This document shows positions 6,382 through 14,911 of a stretch of DNA of 15,048 nucleotides, one piece after another. The translations under genes and the position numbers were made by a program. Each line of letters begins with the position of its first letter. Position 1 is the first letter of the stretch. The stretch covers positions 1 through 15,048 of the forward strand of contig DATCIR010000354.1 of assembly GCA_036507695.1 (NCBI GenBank). The letters run 5' to 3'. The notes under the pieces were generated by a model that worked only from the letters and a program-made list of their open reading frames with translations, ran no database searches and was not told the origin of the DNA. The DNA is from JAKEGK01 sp036507695. Lineage in GTDB: Bacteria; Pseudomonadota; Gammaproteobacteria; SZUA-152.

Positions 6382-8652
6382 ATGAACGATTCACCCAACA
6401 CCACCAACACTCCGGCCAGTGCCAGCCGTTCCGCGACGGCTGTTCGTCCGGTGACCACAAATCCGTCAAACCCGGACGGCGTTCAACACCTGGATCCGGA
6501 ATTACAAAAAATTATCAACGCCCAGCATCATGATCCGTTTTCAATTCTGGGCATACACCGCATGGGCAGCACCGATATTGTGCGGGCATTTATCCCCAGG
6601 GCCCAAAAAGTCCAGCTTCCCGAAATTAACGCAACGCTGCAGCGTATTCCCAATACGGACCTGTTTGAATGGCGGGGCGAAGCCAACCAACTTAAGTCAC
6701 CCTATCAGATGCAATGGATCGATGACGCAGGCAAGGAACACCGGACGCATGATCCCTATAGTTTTTTAGCCCAGTTATCCGATTTTGACCTGCATCTGTT
6801 TTCCGAAGGCAAGCATTGGCACGCTTACAGGATTCTGGGCGCACACTACCATGCGGCCGATGGCGTGAACGGCATTTTATTCGCGACCTGGGCGCCCAAC
6901 GCCGAACGGGTCAGTGTCATCGGTAACTTCAACCACTGGGACGGACGTTGCCACCCGATGCGCTGCCGCGGTGGCACCGGGGTGTGGGAGCTGTTTATTC
7001 CGGGTCTGGCCGCGGACGAACTGTACAAGTTTGAAATCCGCGGCAGAAACGGCCGCCTGCTTGAAAAAACGGATCCCTACGGCCAGGCCTTCGAATGCCG
7101 GCCTAAAACGGCATCCATTGTTACCGGGAACACGCTCTACCACTGGCAGGACCACGACTGGATCGAACGCCGCAAAACCAACGACTGGCTGCACACGCCT
7201 CTATCTATTTACGAAGTGCATCTGGGTTCCTGGCAGCGTGATGACAACGGCAACTTTCTCAGTTACAAGGAACTGGCGCATCGCCTCGTTAAGCACGTGC
7301 AGGCGCTCGGTTTCACCCACCTGCAACTATTACCTATTACCGAGCATCCGTTCGATGGTTCCTGGGGCTATCAAACCACCGGCTATTTCGCCCCGACCAG
7401 CCGCTTCGGTTCACCGGATGAATTCCGTTACTTTATCGACTATTGCCACCGCAATAACATCGGTGTATTACTGGACTGGGCGCCCGGCCATTTTCCCAAA
7501 GACGCGCATGCGCTGGCGGAATTTGACGGCACCCCGCTCTATGAGCACGCGGATCCGCGGCAGGGCGAGCACCGCGACTGGGGTACGCTGATTTACAATT
7601 ACGGGCGCAACGAAGTGAAAAACTTTCTGTTGTCCAGCGCGTTGTTCTGGCTGCAGGAGATGCATATCGACGGTTTGCGCGTGGACGCGGTCGCTTCCAT
7701 CCTCTATCTCGACTACTCCCGACAAGCCGGCGACTGGCTGCCCAATATCTACGGCGGCAATGAAAACCTGGAAGCCATCGATTTTTTACGCGAGCTGAAC
7801 ACCGTAGTGCACGGCGAATTCCCCGGTTGCCTGATGATCGCGGAAGAATCCACGGCCTGGCCCCAGGTCACCCGGCCCACCTGGCTGGGCGGCCTGGGAT
7901 TCAGCATGAAATGGAACATGGGCTGGATGCATGACACCCTGACCTATTTTTCCAAGGACCCGGTGCACCGCCACTACCATCATGACCAGTTAACATTCGG
8001 TCTCTTGTACGCCTTCACCGAAAATTTCGTGCTGCCCCTGTCCCATGATGAGGTGGTGCACGGCAAAAACTCCCTGTTAAACAAAATGCCGGGCGATGAA
8101 TGGCAACGCTTTGCCAACTTGCGCCTGTTATACACCTATATGTTCACGTATCCCGGCAAAAAAATTCTTTTCATGGGTGGTGAATTCGGGCAAGGCACGG
8201 AATGGAACCACAGCGCGGCCATGGATTGGTATGTATTGCAGTACCCGCAGCATCAAGGCGTCATGAAACTCATGGCTGACTTGAACAAGCTTTACTGCCA
8301 ACGGGAAGAATTTTATCGCCATGATTTCGAACCTGAAGGCTTTGAGTGGATTGACTGCCATGACGCTTCGCAATCGATCATCAGCTACCAGCGCAAGGTA
8401 AAAGACAAATTCCTGATCGTGGTGCTGAATTTCACGCCGGTGCCACGCCACAACTACCGCATCGGGGTGCCGCGTGACGGCGCCTACCACGAAATCCTGA
8501 ATTCGGATTCTGAATACTATGGCGGCGGCAATGTGGGTAGCGGACATGACCTGGCTGCGGAACCGGTTCCCTGGATGAATCAGGCTTATTCCCTGAATAT
8601 CACCCTGCCGCCCCTGGCCGGAGTCGTCATTGAACGAAATGCCCCCCGTTAG
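6382..8652 (+). CDS. glgB: 1,4-alpha-glucan branching enzyme, GH13
   Basis: Introduces alpha-1,6 branches by cutting and transferring alpha-1,4 chain segments onto glycogen. The protein is 756 residues, near the proteobacterial two-domain form (E. coli 728). An unusual Ser/Thr/Asn/Pro-rich tail (1-35) precedes a first beta-sandwich (about 40-140) and a CBM48 module (about 150-250). The GH13 barrel has DWAPGHFPKD (365-374), GLRVDAVASI with nucleophile D435, MIAEESTAWP with acid/base E488, and LPLSHDEVVHGK with D556. An all-beta domain ends the protein. No Shine-Dalgarno is visible before the ATG, and the leader carries a 12-bp direct repeat, so the true start could lie slightly downstream within the variable tail. 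glgA follows 73 bp later on the same strand; with glgC divergent, the three synthesis genes surround one control region. Confidence 0.97.
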   Translation: MNDSPNTTNTPASASRSATAVRPVTTNPSNPDGVQHLDPELQKIINAQHHDPFSILGIHRMGSTDIVRAFIPRAQKVQLPEINATLQRIPNTDLFEWRGEANQLKSPYQMQWIDDAGKEHRTHDPYSFLAQLSDFDLHLFSEGKHWHAYRILGAHYHAADGVNGILFATWAPNAERVSVIGNFNHWDGRCHPMRCRGGTGVWELFIPGLAADELYKFEIRGRNGRLLEKTDPYGQAFECRPKTASIVTGNTLYHWQDHDWIERRKTNDWLHTPLSIYEVHLGSWQRDDNGNFLSYKELAHRLVKHVQALGFTHLQLLPITEHPFDGSWGYQTTGYFAPTSRFGSPDEFRYFIDYCHRNNIGVLLDWAPGHFPKDAHALAEFDGTPLYEHADPRQGEHRDWGTLIYNYGRNEVKNFLLSSALFWLQEMHIDGLRVDAVASILYLDYSRQAGDWLPNIYGGNENLEAIDFLRELNTVVHGEFPGCLMIAEESTAWPQVTRPTWLGGLGFSMKWNMGWMHDTLTYFSKDPVHRHYHHDQLTFGLLYAFTENFVLPLSHDEVVHGKNSLLNKMPGDEWQRFANLRLLYTYMFTYPGKKILFMGGEFGQGTEWNHSAAMDWYVLQYPQHQGVMKLMADLNKLYCQREEFYRHDFEPEGFEWIDCHDASQSIISYQRKVKDKFLIVVLNFTPVPRHNYRIGVPRDGAYHEILNSDSEYYGGGNVGSGHDLAAEPVPWMNQAYSLNITLPPLAGVVIERNAPR

Positions 8653-8725
8653 CGGCTGCGGTGAATCCTCGGATAATAGATCTTTCAATCCAATGAATAA
8701 TAATTTCCGCTAGCCAACAATCCGC

Positions 8726-10198
8726 ATGCTAAAAATACTGTTCGCCTCCAGTGAAGTGCAGCCGCTGATGAAAACCGGCGGCCTGGCCGACGTATCCGGC
8801 GCGTTGCCGGCCGCATTAAACAAGCTGCGCCATGACGTGCGGATTATCATGCCGGCCTATGGTGACATCTTTAAAAAAGCCAAACGCGCCCAGCATGCCG
8901 CCACACTTGGCTTGCCCGGCATTGCGGGTGAAATCACCATCCTGAAAAAAAAATTACCCGATACCCGCGTTGAGGTTTACCTGGTTGATTACCCCCCGGC
9001 GTTTCAGCGCAGCGGCAATCCTTATGTCAACGCAGAAGGTGATCCGTGGCGCGATAATGCTGAACGCTTTGCGTTGTTTTGCCGCAGCGTGTGTGAAGTG
9101 GCGCAAGACCGCGCCGGACTCAACTGGCAACCCGATATTGTGCATTGCAATGACTGGCAAACCGGACTGGCGCCGGCGCTGTTGCAAGCCGAGGCGGCGC
9201 GACCCGCCATGGTATTCACCATCCATAACCTGGCGTATCAGGGACTGTTCCCCCAGGAAACGTTTGCACTACTGGGGCTGCCGGATCCGCTCTGGTCGCC
9301 GCAAGCATTGGAGTTCCACCAGCAATTGTCGTTTATCAAAGGCGGTATTGTTTTTGCCGACCGCGTCAACACCGTCAGCCCGCGCTACGCCACGGAAATA
9401 CAAACCGCCGAGTTTGGTAATGGACTGGAAGGATTGCTGAAACACCGCGGTAATAAACTCTCGGGCATCCTCAATGGTATCGATGACAAGGAATGGAACC
9501 CCGCCAACGATCTCCATTTAAAATCGACCTATGACGTGGAGACTCTTGCACAAAAAAAACCGAATAAGGCTTTTCTGCAAACCAGTTTTGATCTCCCCAA
9601 TAATCCGGACGTACTGATGCTGGGATTCATCGGGCGCCTCGTCGACCAGAAAGGTGTCGACCTGATCATCAAGCTGATACCGCAGTTGGACCATTTACCC
9701 GTGCAGCTGATTGTACTTGGTAATGGCGACCACAAACTGGAACGCGCGCTAAAGGAGCTCGCCACCCGGCATTCCCGCACCGTCAAATGCCACATCGGCT
9801 ACAGCGAGACCCTGTCCCATCAAATCGAGGCGGGTTGTGATGTGTTTCTAATGCCTTCCCGGTTTGAACCCTGCGGCCTGAACCAGCTTTACAGCCTGCG
9901 GTATGGCACCATCCCGATTGTCACCAATGTGGGCGGGCTTGCCGATTCAGTGACTGACCTGGATGATGAGCACAGCAACCTGGACGCCGCCACGGGTTTT
10001 ATTATGAAACAAACCTCCGCCGCCGCGCTGTACACGCAAATCGTAAAAGCCATCAATGTGTATCAGGACCAGGACCAATGGACGCGCCTGATAAAAAACG
10101 GCATGGGCAGGAATTTCAGCTGGGTGCACAGCGCAAACGCCTATATCAGTCTGTACGAGACCGCCTTGCGGGATCGCTCAGCCGGCAAAGCGGTGTGA
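8726..10198 (+). CDS. glgA: Glycogen synthase (ADP-glucose type), GT5
   Basis: Transfers glucose from ADP-glucose to the non-reducing end of alpha-1,4-glucan. 490 residues, GT-B fold, typical length (E. coli 477). N-terminal domain: KTGGLADVSGALP (16-28), the ADP-glucose loop, then HCNDWQTGL (140-148) and FTIHNLAYQG with H167. C-terminal domain: GRLVDQKG with R303 and K309, and PSRFEPCGLNQLYSLRYGT (377-395) with the conserved E381. The ATG at 8726 is supported by the conserved start MLKILFASSEVQP; the in-frame upstream ATG at 8693 is closed by a stop after six codons. No strong Shine-Dalgarno is visible. It probably shares a transcript with glgB and converges on glk, 50 bp between stops. Odd: runs of nine A (8945-8953, encoding KKK) and eight A (9552-9559) in the coding sequence could allow slippage. 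Confidence 0.97.
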   Translation: MLKILFASSEVQPLMKTGGLADVSGALPAALNKLRHDVRIIMPAYGDIFKKAKRAQHAATLGLPGIAGEITILKKKLPDTRVEVYLVDYPPAFQRSGNPYVNAEGDPWRDNAERFALFCRSVCEVAQDRAGLNWQPDIVHCNDWQTGLAPALLQAEAARPAMVFTIHNLAYQGLFPQETFALLGLPDPLWSPQALEFHQQLSFIKGGIVFADRVNTVSPRYATEIQTAEFGNGLEGLLKHRGNKLSGILNGIDDKEWNPANDLHLKSTYDVETLAQKKPNKAFLQTSFDLPNNPDVLMLGFIGRLVDQKGVDLIIKLIPQLDHLPVQLIVLGNGDHKLERALKELATRHSRTVKCHIGYSETLSHQIEAGCDVFLMPSRFEPCGLNQLYSLRYGTIPIVTNVGGLADSVTDLDDEHSNLDAATGFIMKQTSAAALYTQIVKAINVYQDQDQWTRLIKNGMGRNFSWVHSANAYISLYETALRDRSAGKAV

Positions 10199-10248
10199 GC
10201 CGATTCGCTGGCGCCCGGTATCGCCTCAACGGCAGCGCCTTATACCGC

Positions 10249-11238
10249 TCACCAACCGCCTCGCGCCGCATACACGGCGGCGCCCAGCAAACCCACCTGC
10301 GGATTCATCACGACCTTGACCGGTACACTGGATAACAAGGCCTGCATTTGACTTTTATTATTAAACGCCGCGACAAACGATCCTTGCGTCAACAAATCAA
10401 TGATTCTTGGCGCTATGCCACCGGCAATATAAACCCCGCCGGTTGCCAGCGTGTATAAGGCCAGGTTACCCGCCGCCGCCCCGTAGACTTCAATGAACAG
10501 TTCCAGCGTCTTGACCGCCAGCGGATCCGTGCTTGCCAAGGCGGCATTCACCACCGCCGGTGTGACCCCGTGATGTTGTGCCGCCGCCAGTTCCCTGGTT
10601 AATGCCGCCGGTTCCCGGGCGCAAAAAAACCGGAATATATTTTCAATGCCCGGCCCGGATAAAACCCGCTCCAGGCTAACCACCCCAAATTGGGTTTCAA
10701 GATACGCCAGCAATTCCCTTTGCAATTCGTTCACCGGCGCAAAGCCACTATGCCCGGCTTCGGATGACAGGGCCTGGTAAGCATTGTTACACCACGCCAA
10801 TATGGCATGACCCACCCCGGTACCGGCGCCGATTACCGCCCGAACACCGCGGGGCACCGCAACACCCTGCTGCAGCGCTACCATATCCTGATCCGCAAGC
10901 GCCTCGATCCCGTAACCGATCGCCTGAAAATCATTGATCAATACTAAGCGGGGAATGGAAAAATCCGCGGCAAGACGGCTGGCATCCAGCTGCCAGGGCA
11001 AATTGGTCACCTTGGCCTGCTGCGCCTGCACCGGCCCGGCCACGCCAATACAGGCCGACTGAATACCGTTACGCGCCGCGGCGTGTTGTTCAAGAAACGC
11101 TTCCAATACCGCATCAAAGGTAGCAAAGGCTCTGCTGTCAAAACGCGTCTCGGCGAGAACTGAAAACCGCTGATCAGCATACTGCGCAAGCTGCAATAAC
11201 GTCTTGGTTCCGCCGATGTCTCCCGCCAGTATTTTCAT
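10249..11238 (-). CDS. glk: Glucokinase (COG0837 type)
   Basis: Phosphorylates glucose with ATP to glucose-6-phosphate in the cytoplasm. The 329-residue protein matches the bacterial Glk family in length (E. coli 321). Visible motifs: GDIGGTKT (6-13) ATP phosphate loop, TNLPW (78-82) substrate strand, LINDFQAIGYG with catalytic D103, IGAGTGVGHAI (136-146), SEAGHSGFAP (159-168), ERVLSGPGIENIFRF (190-204) and a late glycine-rich GGVYIAGGIAP block. The Cys-rich zinc motif of ROK-type kinases is absent, which separates it from ROK glucokinases. ATG start at 11238, 21 bp after the pgl stop, same strand, so an operon pgl-glk is likely. Its substrate glucose would come from MalQ and from GH57 action on glycogen. 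No strong Shine-Dalgarno is seen. Confidence 0.95.
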   Translation of the reverse strand: MKILAGDIGGTKTLLQLAQYADQRFSVLAETRFDSRAFATFDAVLEAFLEQHAAARNGIQSACIGVAGPVQAQQAKVTNLPWQLDASRLAADFSIPRLVLINDFQAIGYGIEALADQDMVALQQGVAVPRGVRAVIGAGTGVGHAILAWCNNAYQALSSEAGHSGFAPVNELQRELLAYLETQFGVVSLERVLSGPGIENIFRFFCAREPAALTRELAAAQHHGVTPAVVNAALASTDPLAVKTLELFIEVYGAAAGNLALYTLATGGVYIAGGIAPRIIDLLTQGSFVAAFNNKSQMQALLSSVPVKVVMNPQVGLLGAAVYAARGGW

Positions 11239-11259
11239 GCTGAATTTATTTTGCGCTTG

Positions 11260-12018
11260 CTACTCAATTAACTTGTTTTTTGTGATTTCCGGGGGCAGCC
11301 GGCTCGCGGCATCGGCGTCGATAAACCAGGTTAGTTCGCCCCGCGGTTGAATCCTCGCGATGGGATTGCCGCCGTCTTTATCCGCCAATACCTGTTTTAA
11401 CTTTTCCGCCTTGGCTTTGCCGCTCACCATTATCACGACATGCCGGGCATGATTGATCAACGGGTAGGTAAAACTTAAACGCCAGCTGCGCAGTTTATCC
11501 ACATAGACAGGGGCGACCAACCGGGACTGTTCAGTCAGAATGGTTGAATCCGGAAACAATGACGCCGTATGACCATCGTCACCCATTCCCAGCAAAATCA
11601 AGTCAAACGCCGGGATATGCCCCCCACCCGCCGGCAGCTCACGCTGTACGATTTTTTCATAATGCCGGGCGCTATTTTCCAGATTATCCAGATCGGTTAG
11701 CAGCGGAAAAATATTGGTGGCGGGTATCGCAAGCGCGTCCAGCATCGCGGCATGCGCCATGCGAAAATTGCTTTGCGCGTGGTCGAGGGGAACCGCTCGT
11801 TCATCGCCAAAATAGAACAGGGTGTGCCGCCAATTGATGCTTTTAGAATATTTTTCACTGGCGAGTAATTTATACAGCCCGCCGGGTGTACCGCCGCCGG
11901 CCAGCGCGACGTGAAACTTGCCACGTTCCTGAATCGCCGCCGCTGACAACCGCCGAAAATATTCAGCCACATTATGAAACAGTTCATTCGTGTTTTTGGA
12001 TATCGATAGTTTGGCCAT
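11260..12018 (-). CDS. pgl: 6-phosphogluconolactonase (DevB/SOL type)
   Basis: Hydrolyses 6-phosphogluconolactone to 6-phosphogluconate after glucose-6-phosphate dehydrogenase, feeding the pentose phosphate or Entner-Doudoroff route. 252 residues from the ATG at 12018. Motifs, numbered from there: LAGGGTPGGLYKLLA (39-53), FYFGDERAVP (68-77) followed by SNFRMAH, and LLGMGDDGHTASLFP (142-156), the signature of this lactonase family and related to glucosamine-6-phosphate isomerases; SNFRMAH and the short C-terminal end favour the lactonase. A TTG at 12051 would extend it by 11 residues, but neither start has a clear Shine-Dalgarno; I chose ATG because the conserved fold begins shortly after it. 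It lies between the kinase gene (81 bp gap) and glk (21 bp gap), all on the same strand. No zwf, edd or eda is in the window. Confidence 0.93.
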   Translation of the reverse strand: MAKLSISKNTNELFHNVAEYFRRLSAAAIQERGKFHVALAGGGTPGGLYKLLASEKYSKSINWRHTLFYFGDERAVPLDHAQSNFRMAHAAMLDALAIPATNIFPLLTDLDNLENSARHYEKIVQRELPAGGGHIPAFDLILLGMGDDGHTASLFPDSTILTEQSRLVAPVYVDKLRSWRLSFTYPLINHARHVVIMVSGKAKAEKLKQVLADKDGGNPIARIQPRGELTWFIDADAASRLPPEITKNKLIE

Positions 12019-12099
12019 TTTAAAATTCGGTTTTTCAGCTAAGGAGCCCAAAAAAAGCAGCGGTACCTTGTAAACACGTTTAAGCCGCTTTACATCGGC

Positions 12100-14487
12100 T
12101 TAATTGGATTGCGTTACAGCGCCGGATTGCGAGACTGAGCGGCGCACACAACCGTTTATCACGGCCTGCAGTACGGCATTGTCAGTGGGTACCGGAATAC
12201 AATCCACCGTCCCCATCGCCAGGCCCTTTTGCGCCTGCTCTTTGTCTCCCAACAGGACGACCGAGGTACCCCGCATGTTGGAATGGTTCAGAATATAACT
12301 TAATAATCGCCAATCCATATCCCCGGCAAGCGCAACATCCATAATCACGACATCAAAAAACTGGTTGGCGATCAAAGCCGCGCAGGCATCGGAATCACTC
12401 ACAGCCTGGGCGGTGAATCCTTTCAGTCTAAAATACCCGGCAAACTGCTGGGCGACGACAGGTTCTTCATTAACAAACAACAGGGAGCTGACGTAAGACC
12501 TGCGCTCGCGGTGTGGAGAATCCGATAAATTTATGCGCTGTTGGCGCACCTCAGCCAATTGACCCAAGACATCCAGACTGGTATCCCGGTGTGTTATGTC
12601 TTTTACTCTTAGCGGCAGGATGATGGAAAAAGTAGAACCCTTGCCTTTTTCACTGGTAACGGTCAGGTCGCCGCCCATTAGCTGACAAAAGTTACGGCTG
12701 ATCGCCAATCCCAGCCCTGTTCCCCCGTACTCACGGGTGGTGGATGAATCCGCCTGGGTAAACGCATCAAAAATTTTGGCCATTTCAGCCTTGGTCAAAC
12801 CGATGCCGGTATCAATGACTGAGAAGATAATTTTTTCCGCGATACTCCCTGAGAAACGCCTAACCTGCAGTTTAACCGAACCTTGACGGGTAAACTTCGC
12901 CGCATTGCTTAACACATTCAGCAATACCTGCCGCAGTTTGAGCACGTCAGCGTACATAACTCCGCACGATTCATCACAGTCGATCGTAAATTCATTGTTA
13001 TTTTTAGTAATGATCGGTTGGATGGTATGCTTTATTTCCTGAATCAGATCGAGAACATTAATTTCCGCAAGTTCCAATTCAATTTTGCCCGCTTCGATCT
13101 TGGTCAAATCAAGAATATCGTTAATAAGCACCAGTAAATGTTTTGCCGCGGAGTGGACTTTGCTCAGATCGCTTACTAACATGCCATCTTGGGTTCTTTC
13201 AACGTCATCCAGCAATAATTCCGTGTAGCCGATAATGGCGTTCAGTGGCGTGCGCAACTCATGGCTCATATTGGCCAAAAACTGGCTTTTGGATTGACTG
13301 GCCCGGATCGCGGCATCACGGGCAATGGCCAGATCCGCGGTTCTTTCTTCAACCAGTTCTTCCAATTGATCCCGGTTCAGCTTGAGCTGAACTTCCGCGG
13401 CTTCCCGCTCTTTGATTTCCGCCTTAAGATCTTCATTGGCGTGATGCAATTCGTCGTAGAGCATTTTCAGCTCGATGGTCATTTCATTGAGGCCCGACGC
13501 CAATTCCCGGACTTCCCGGTTACCACGCAATTCGATGGTCTTGCCAAGATAGTCACTATCGCGCTGGATTTTCCCCAAATGCATACTCACTTGGCGCAAG
13601 GGATCGAGCGTTGTTTTCTTGATAAAAAACATCATCAATAAGGCCACCAGTAGCGTCGCCGCACCCACCGTCAGCATTAACGCGGTTCTCGTCCCCAGCA
13701 ATTGCGATTCATACTGCGCGACATCCCTGATGACGGAAAGCTTGAAAGCCTCCCGGCCGGACACGGTCAGCGGGGAAAATTCCGCGACGATACTGTGCTT
13801 GGGAATTGCGCCTTCCGGCCATTGCTTGGATTGATGCGCGACCGATTTGTCCCGAAACTCAATGCGCAATGGCATACCGAGTTCCTTTTCAATTTGCGAA
13901 ACCGTGTAGGTGGGATCGGTGATAACCTCCAGATAACCCAAAAGGCGCAATCCGCCGATGGGAATCAATACGTGCATATAGGGATAGCCGTCGGTCAAAC
14001 ACAATTCAGATAGGACTTTGAACCGGTCTATACCGCTGCGCGATTGGGCCATCTTGCGCAGATTCTCGCACGCCGCCCCGCCACGCAATGCCGCGCCATC
14101 GGTGTCGTCCACGGCGATGGCGACATATTCCAAATGCGCATCATGCACGATAAGACTGTTTAACTTTAATACCCCCGCGGTAACAAAGTACTGGTGGAAA
14201 TGCTGTTGCAGGTAGTAATGCAGTTTTTCCTCGTTGCGGGCTTTTAGATCCTGGCGAAACTCTTCGTTGTTTTGCACCGTTTGCCCCAGATCACGGGAAT
14301 ATTTACCCAGGTCCTCCAGCAGGTCGCCCACTCGCAGGCGCATGATTTCCTCTATCGCCACCCGCTGGTTGTCCAGGGCGACATTGCGGTAGGTCACATC
14401 GACGTACAAAGCCAAAATAACCCCTAGGATTCCCATGATGGCAATCCCGATGGTCAGACTCAAACGCAATGTCAATTGGCCAAACAT
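12100..14487 (-). CDS. Membrane-bound hybrid sensor histidine kinase with altered receiver domain
   Basis: 795 residues. Seen: membrane helix 1 (about 8-30), a periplasmic sensor of about 235 residues (31-267) that I cannot assign to a named family, helix 2 (268-289), a HAMP-like linker (290-345), a coiled coil (345-395), then the kinase core: H-box MSHELRTPLNAIIGY with phospho-acceptor H409, N-box LLNVLSNAAKF (522-532), G1 DTGIGL (559-564) and G2 GGTGLGL (588-594). These are all intact, so it should autophosphorylate. A C-terminal receiver domain (about 665-785) keeps the phospho-acceptor aspartate (IMDVAL, D717), but the usual acid pair is N673/E674, the Thr/Ser position is G747 and the conserved Lys is V766, so phosphotransfer there may be weak or absent. 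No response regulator is adjacent, so phosphate probably goes to a protein encoded elsewhere. Transcribed ahead of pgl and glk on the same strand. Signal unknown. Confidence 0.92.
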   Translation of the reverse strand: MFGQLTLRLSLTIGIAIMGILGVILALYVDVTYRNVALDNQRVAIEEIMRLRVGDLLEDLGKYSRDLGQTVQNNEEFRQDLKARNEEKLHYYLQQHFHQYFVTAGVLKLNSLIVHDAHLEYVAIAVDDTDGAALRGGAACENLRKMAQSRSGIDRFKVLSELCLTDGYPYMHVLIPIGGLRLLGYLEVITDPTYTVSQIEKELGMPLRIEFRDKSVAHQSKQWPEGAIPKHSIVAEFSPLTVSGREAFKLSVIRDVAQYESQLLGTRTALMLTVGAATLLVALLMMFFIKKTTLDPLRQVSMHLGKIQRDSDYLGKTIELRGNREVRELASGLNEMTIELKMLYDELHHANEDLKAEIKEREAAEVQLKLNRDQLEELVEERTADLAIARDAAIRASQSKSQFLANMSHELRTPLNAIIGYTELLLDDVERTQDGMLVSDLSKVHSAAKHLLVLINDILDLTKIEAGKIELELAEINVLDLIQEIKHTIQPIITKNNNEFTIDCDESCGVMYADVLKLRQVLLNVLSNAAKFTRQGSVKLQVRRFSGSIAEKIIFSVIDTGIGLTKAEMAKIFDAFTQADSSTTREYGGTGLGLAISRNFCQLMGGDLTVTSEKGKGSTFSIILPLRVKDITHRDTSLDVLGQLAEVRQQRINLSDSPHRERRSYVSSLLFVNEEPVVAQQFAGYFRLKGFTAQAVSDSDACAALIANQFFDVVIMDVALAGDMDWRLLSYILNHSNMRGTSVVLLGDKEQAQKGLAMGTVDCIPVPTDNAVLQAVINGCVRRSVSQSGAVTQSN

Positions 14488-14679
14488 AACGCTCGCTATA
14501 AGGTTAGTTTATGAGTAATCCAAATCTTCCCGAAGCACGAATTCGATGATTGTAGCTCTATTGTCGTGTCGACTTGTTAGTGGAAAATCTGAAGTAAAAT
14601 CAATTATTTTTATATAGGCGGCTGAGCAATATTTGCCTCCGCCATCCCCCCGGCTTTCACCAGGAACTCATTGGCTGGC
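14488..14679. promoter_or_regulatory. Intergenic region upstream of the histidine kinase gene
   Basis: No gene is visible. The stretch must include the start of transcription for the kinase group, and a short AT-rich block is present around 14591-14616, but no convincing -35/-10 pair could be chosen. GGCGG (14617-14621) and CCGCC (14639-14643) could pair over a 17-nt loop, without a T-run that would make it a terminator. Confidence 0.35.
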
Positions 14680-14848
14680 CTAGGAGTCTGTCGGACTTAG
14701 GACTGATCTACTGCGCCGGCGGTAGAGCGGTCCATTTTTCCGATCCTTTTCGTTAAATAGCTACGGCTATTCTCCTCAAACGATCGAAAAACTGTCCTCG
14801 TTCTCCCACCTTGCTCGCTACGATCGCCTAAGTCCGACAGACTCCTAG
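14680..14848. repeat. 169-bp palindromic element with perfect 22-bp terminal inverted repeats (MITE-like)
   Basis: The left end, containing TAGGAGTCTGTCGGACTTAG (14681-14700), is matched exactly by its reverse complement at the right end (22 of 22 bases; 14680-14701 against 14827-14848). The middle is also an imperfect palindrome: ATTTTTCCGATC (14734-14745) faces GATCGAAAAACTG (14783-14795). A small hairpin AATAGC-TACG-GCTATT (14756-14771) is centred within one base of the element's midpoint. CTAG at both ends could be part of the repeat or a 4-bp target duplication. It has no coding capacity. This fits a non-autonomous transposable element or an extragenic palindromic repeat; the family is not identified. 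Confidence 0.8.
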
Positions 14849-14911
14849 TTAGCTTTAACTGTCGAATAATCTATCAGCAGTCCGGGCGTCTCACCAATAA
14901 TCCTTAAACCT
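14849..14911. other. Spacer between the two palindromic elements
   Basis: 63 bp with no gene and no recognisable signal. Confidence 0.4.

Noticed and set aside
8128..8688. 186-codon open frame on the minus strand across the end of glgB
   Set aside because: Antisense to the conserved GlgB C-terminal region, with no motif or ribosome binding site.
10210..10247. Inverted repeats between the glgA and glk stops as a bidirectional terminator
   Set aside because: The two pairs (GGCGC/GCGCC and CGGTAT/ATACCG) cross rather than nest, and no T-run follows on either strand.
12019..12051. TTG start at 12051 adding 11 residues to Pgl
   Set aside because: TTG is rare, no Shine-Dalgarno supports it, and the added residues lie before the conserved fold. 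It is not excluded.
14617..14643. GGCGG/CCGCC hairpin upstream of the kinase gene as a terminator
   Set aside because: Only 5 bp of stem over a 17-nt loop, with no T-run after it on either strand.
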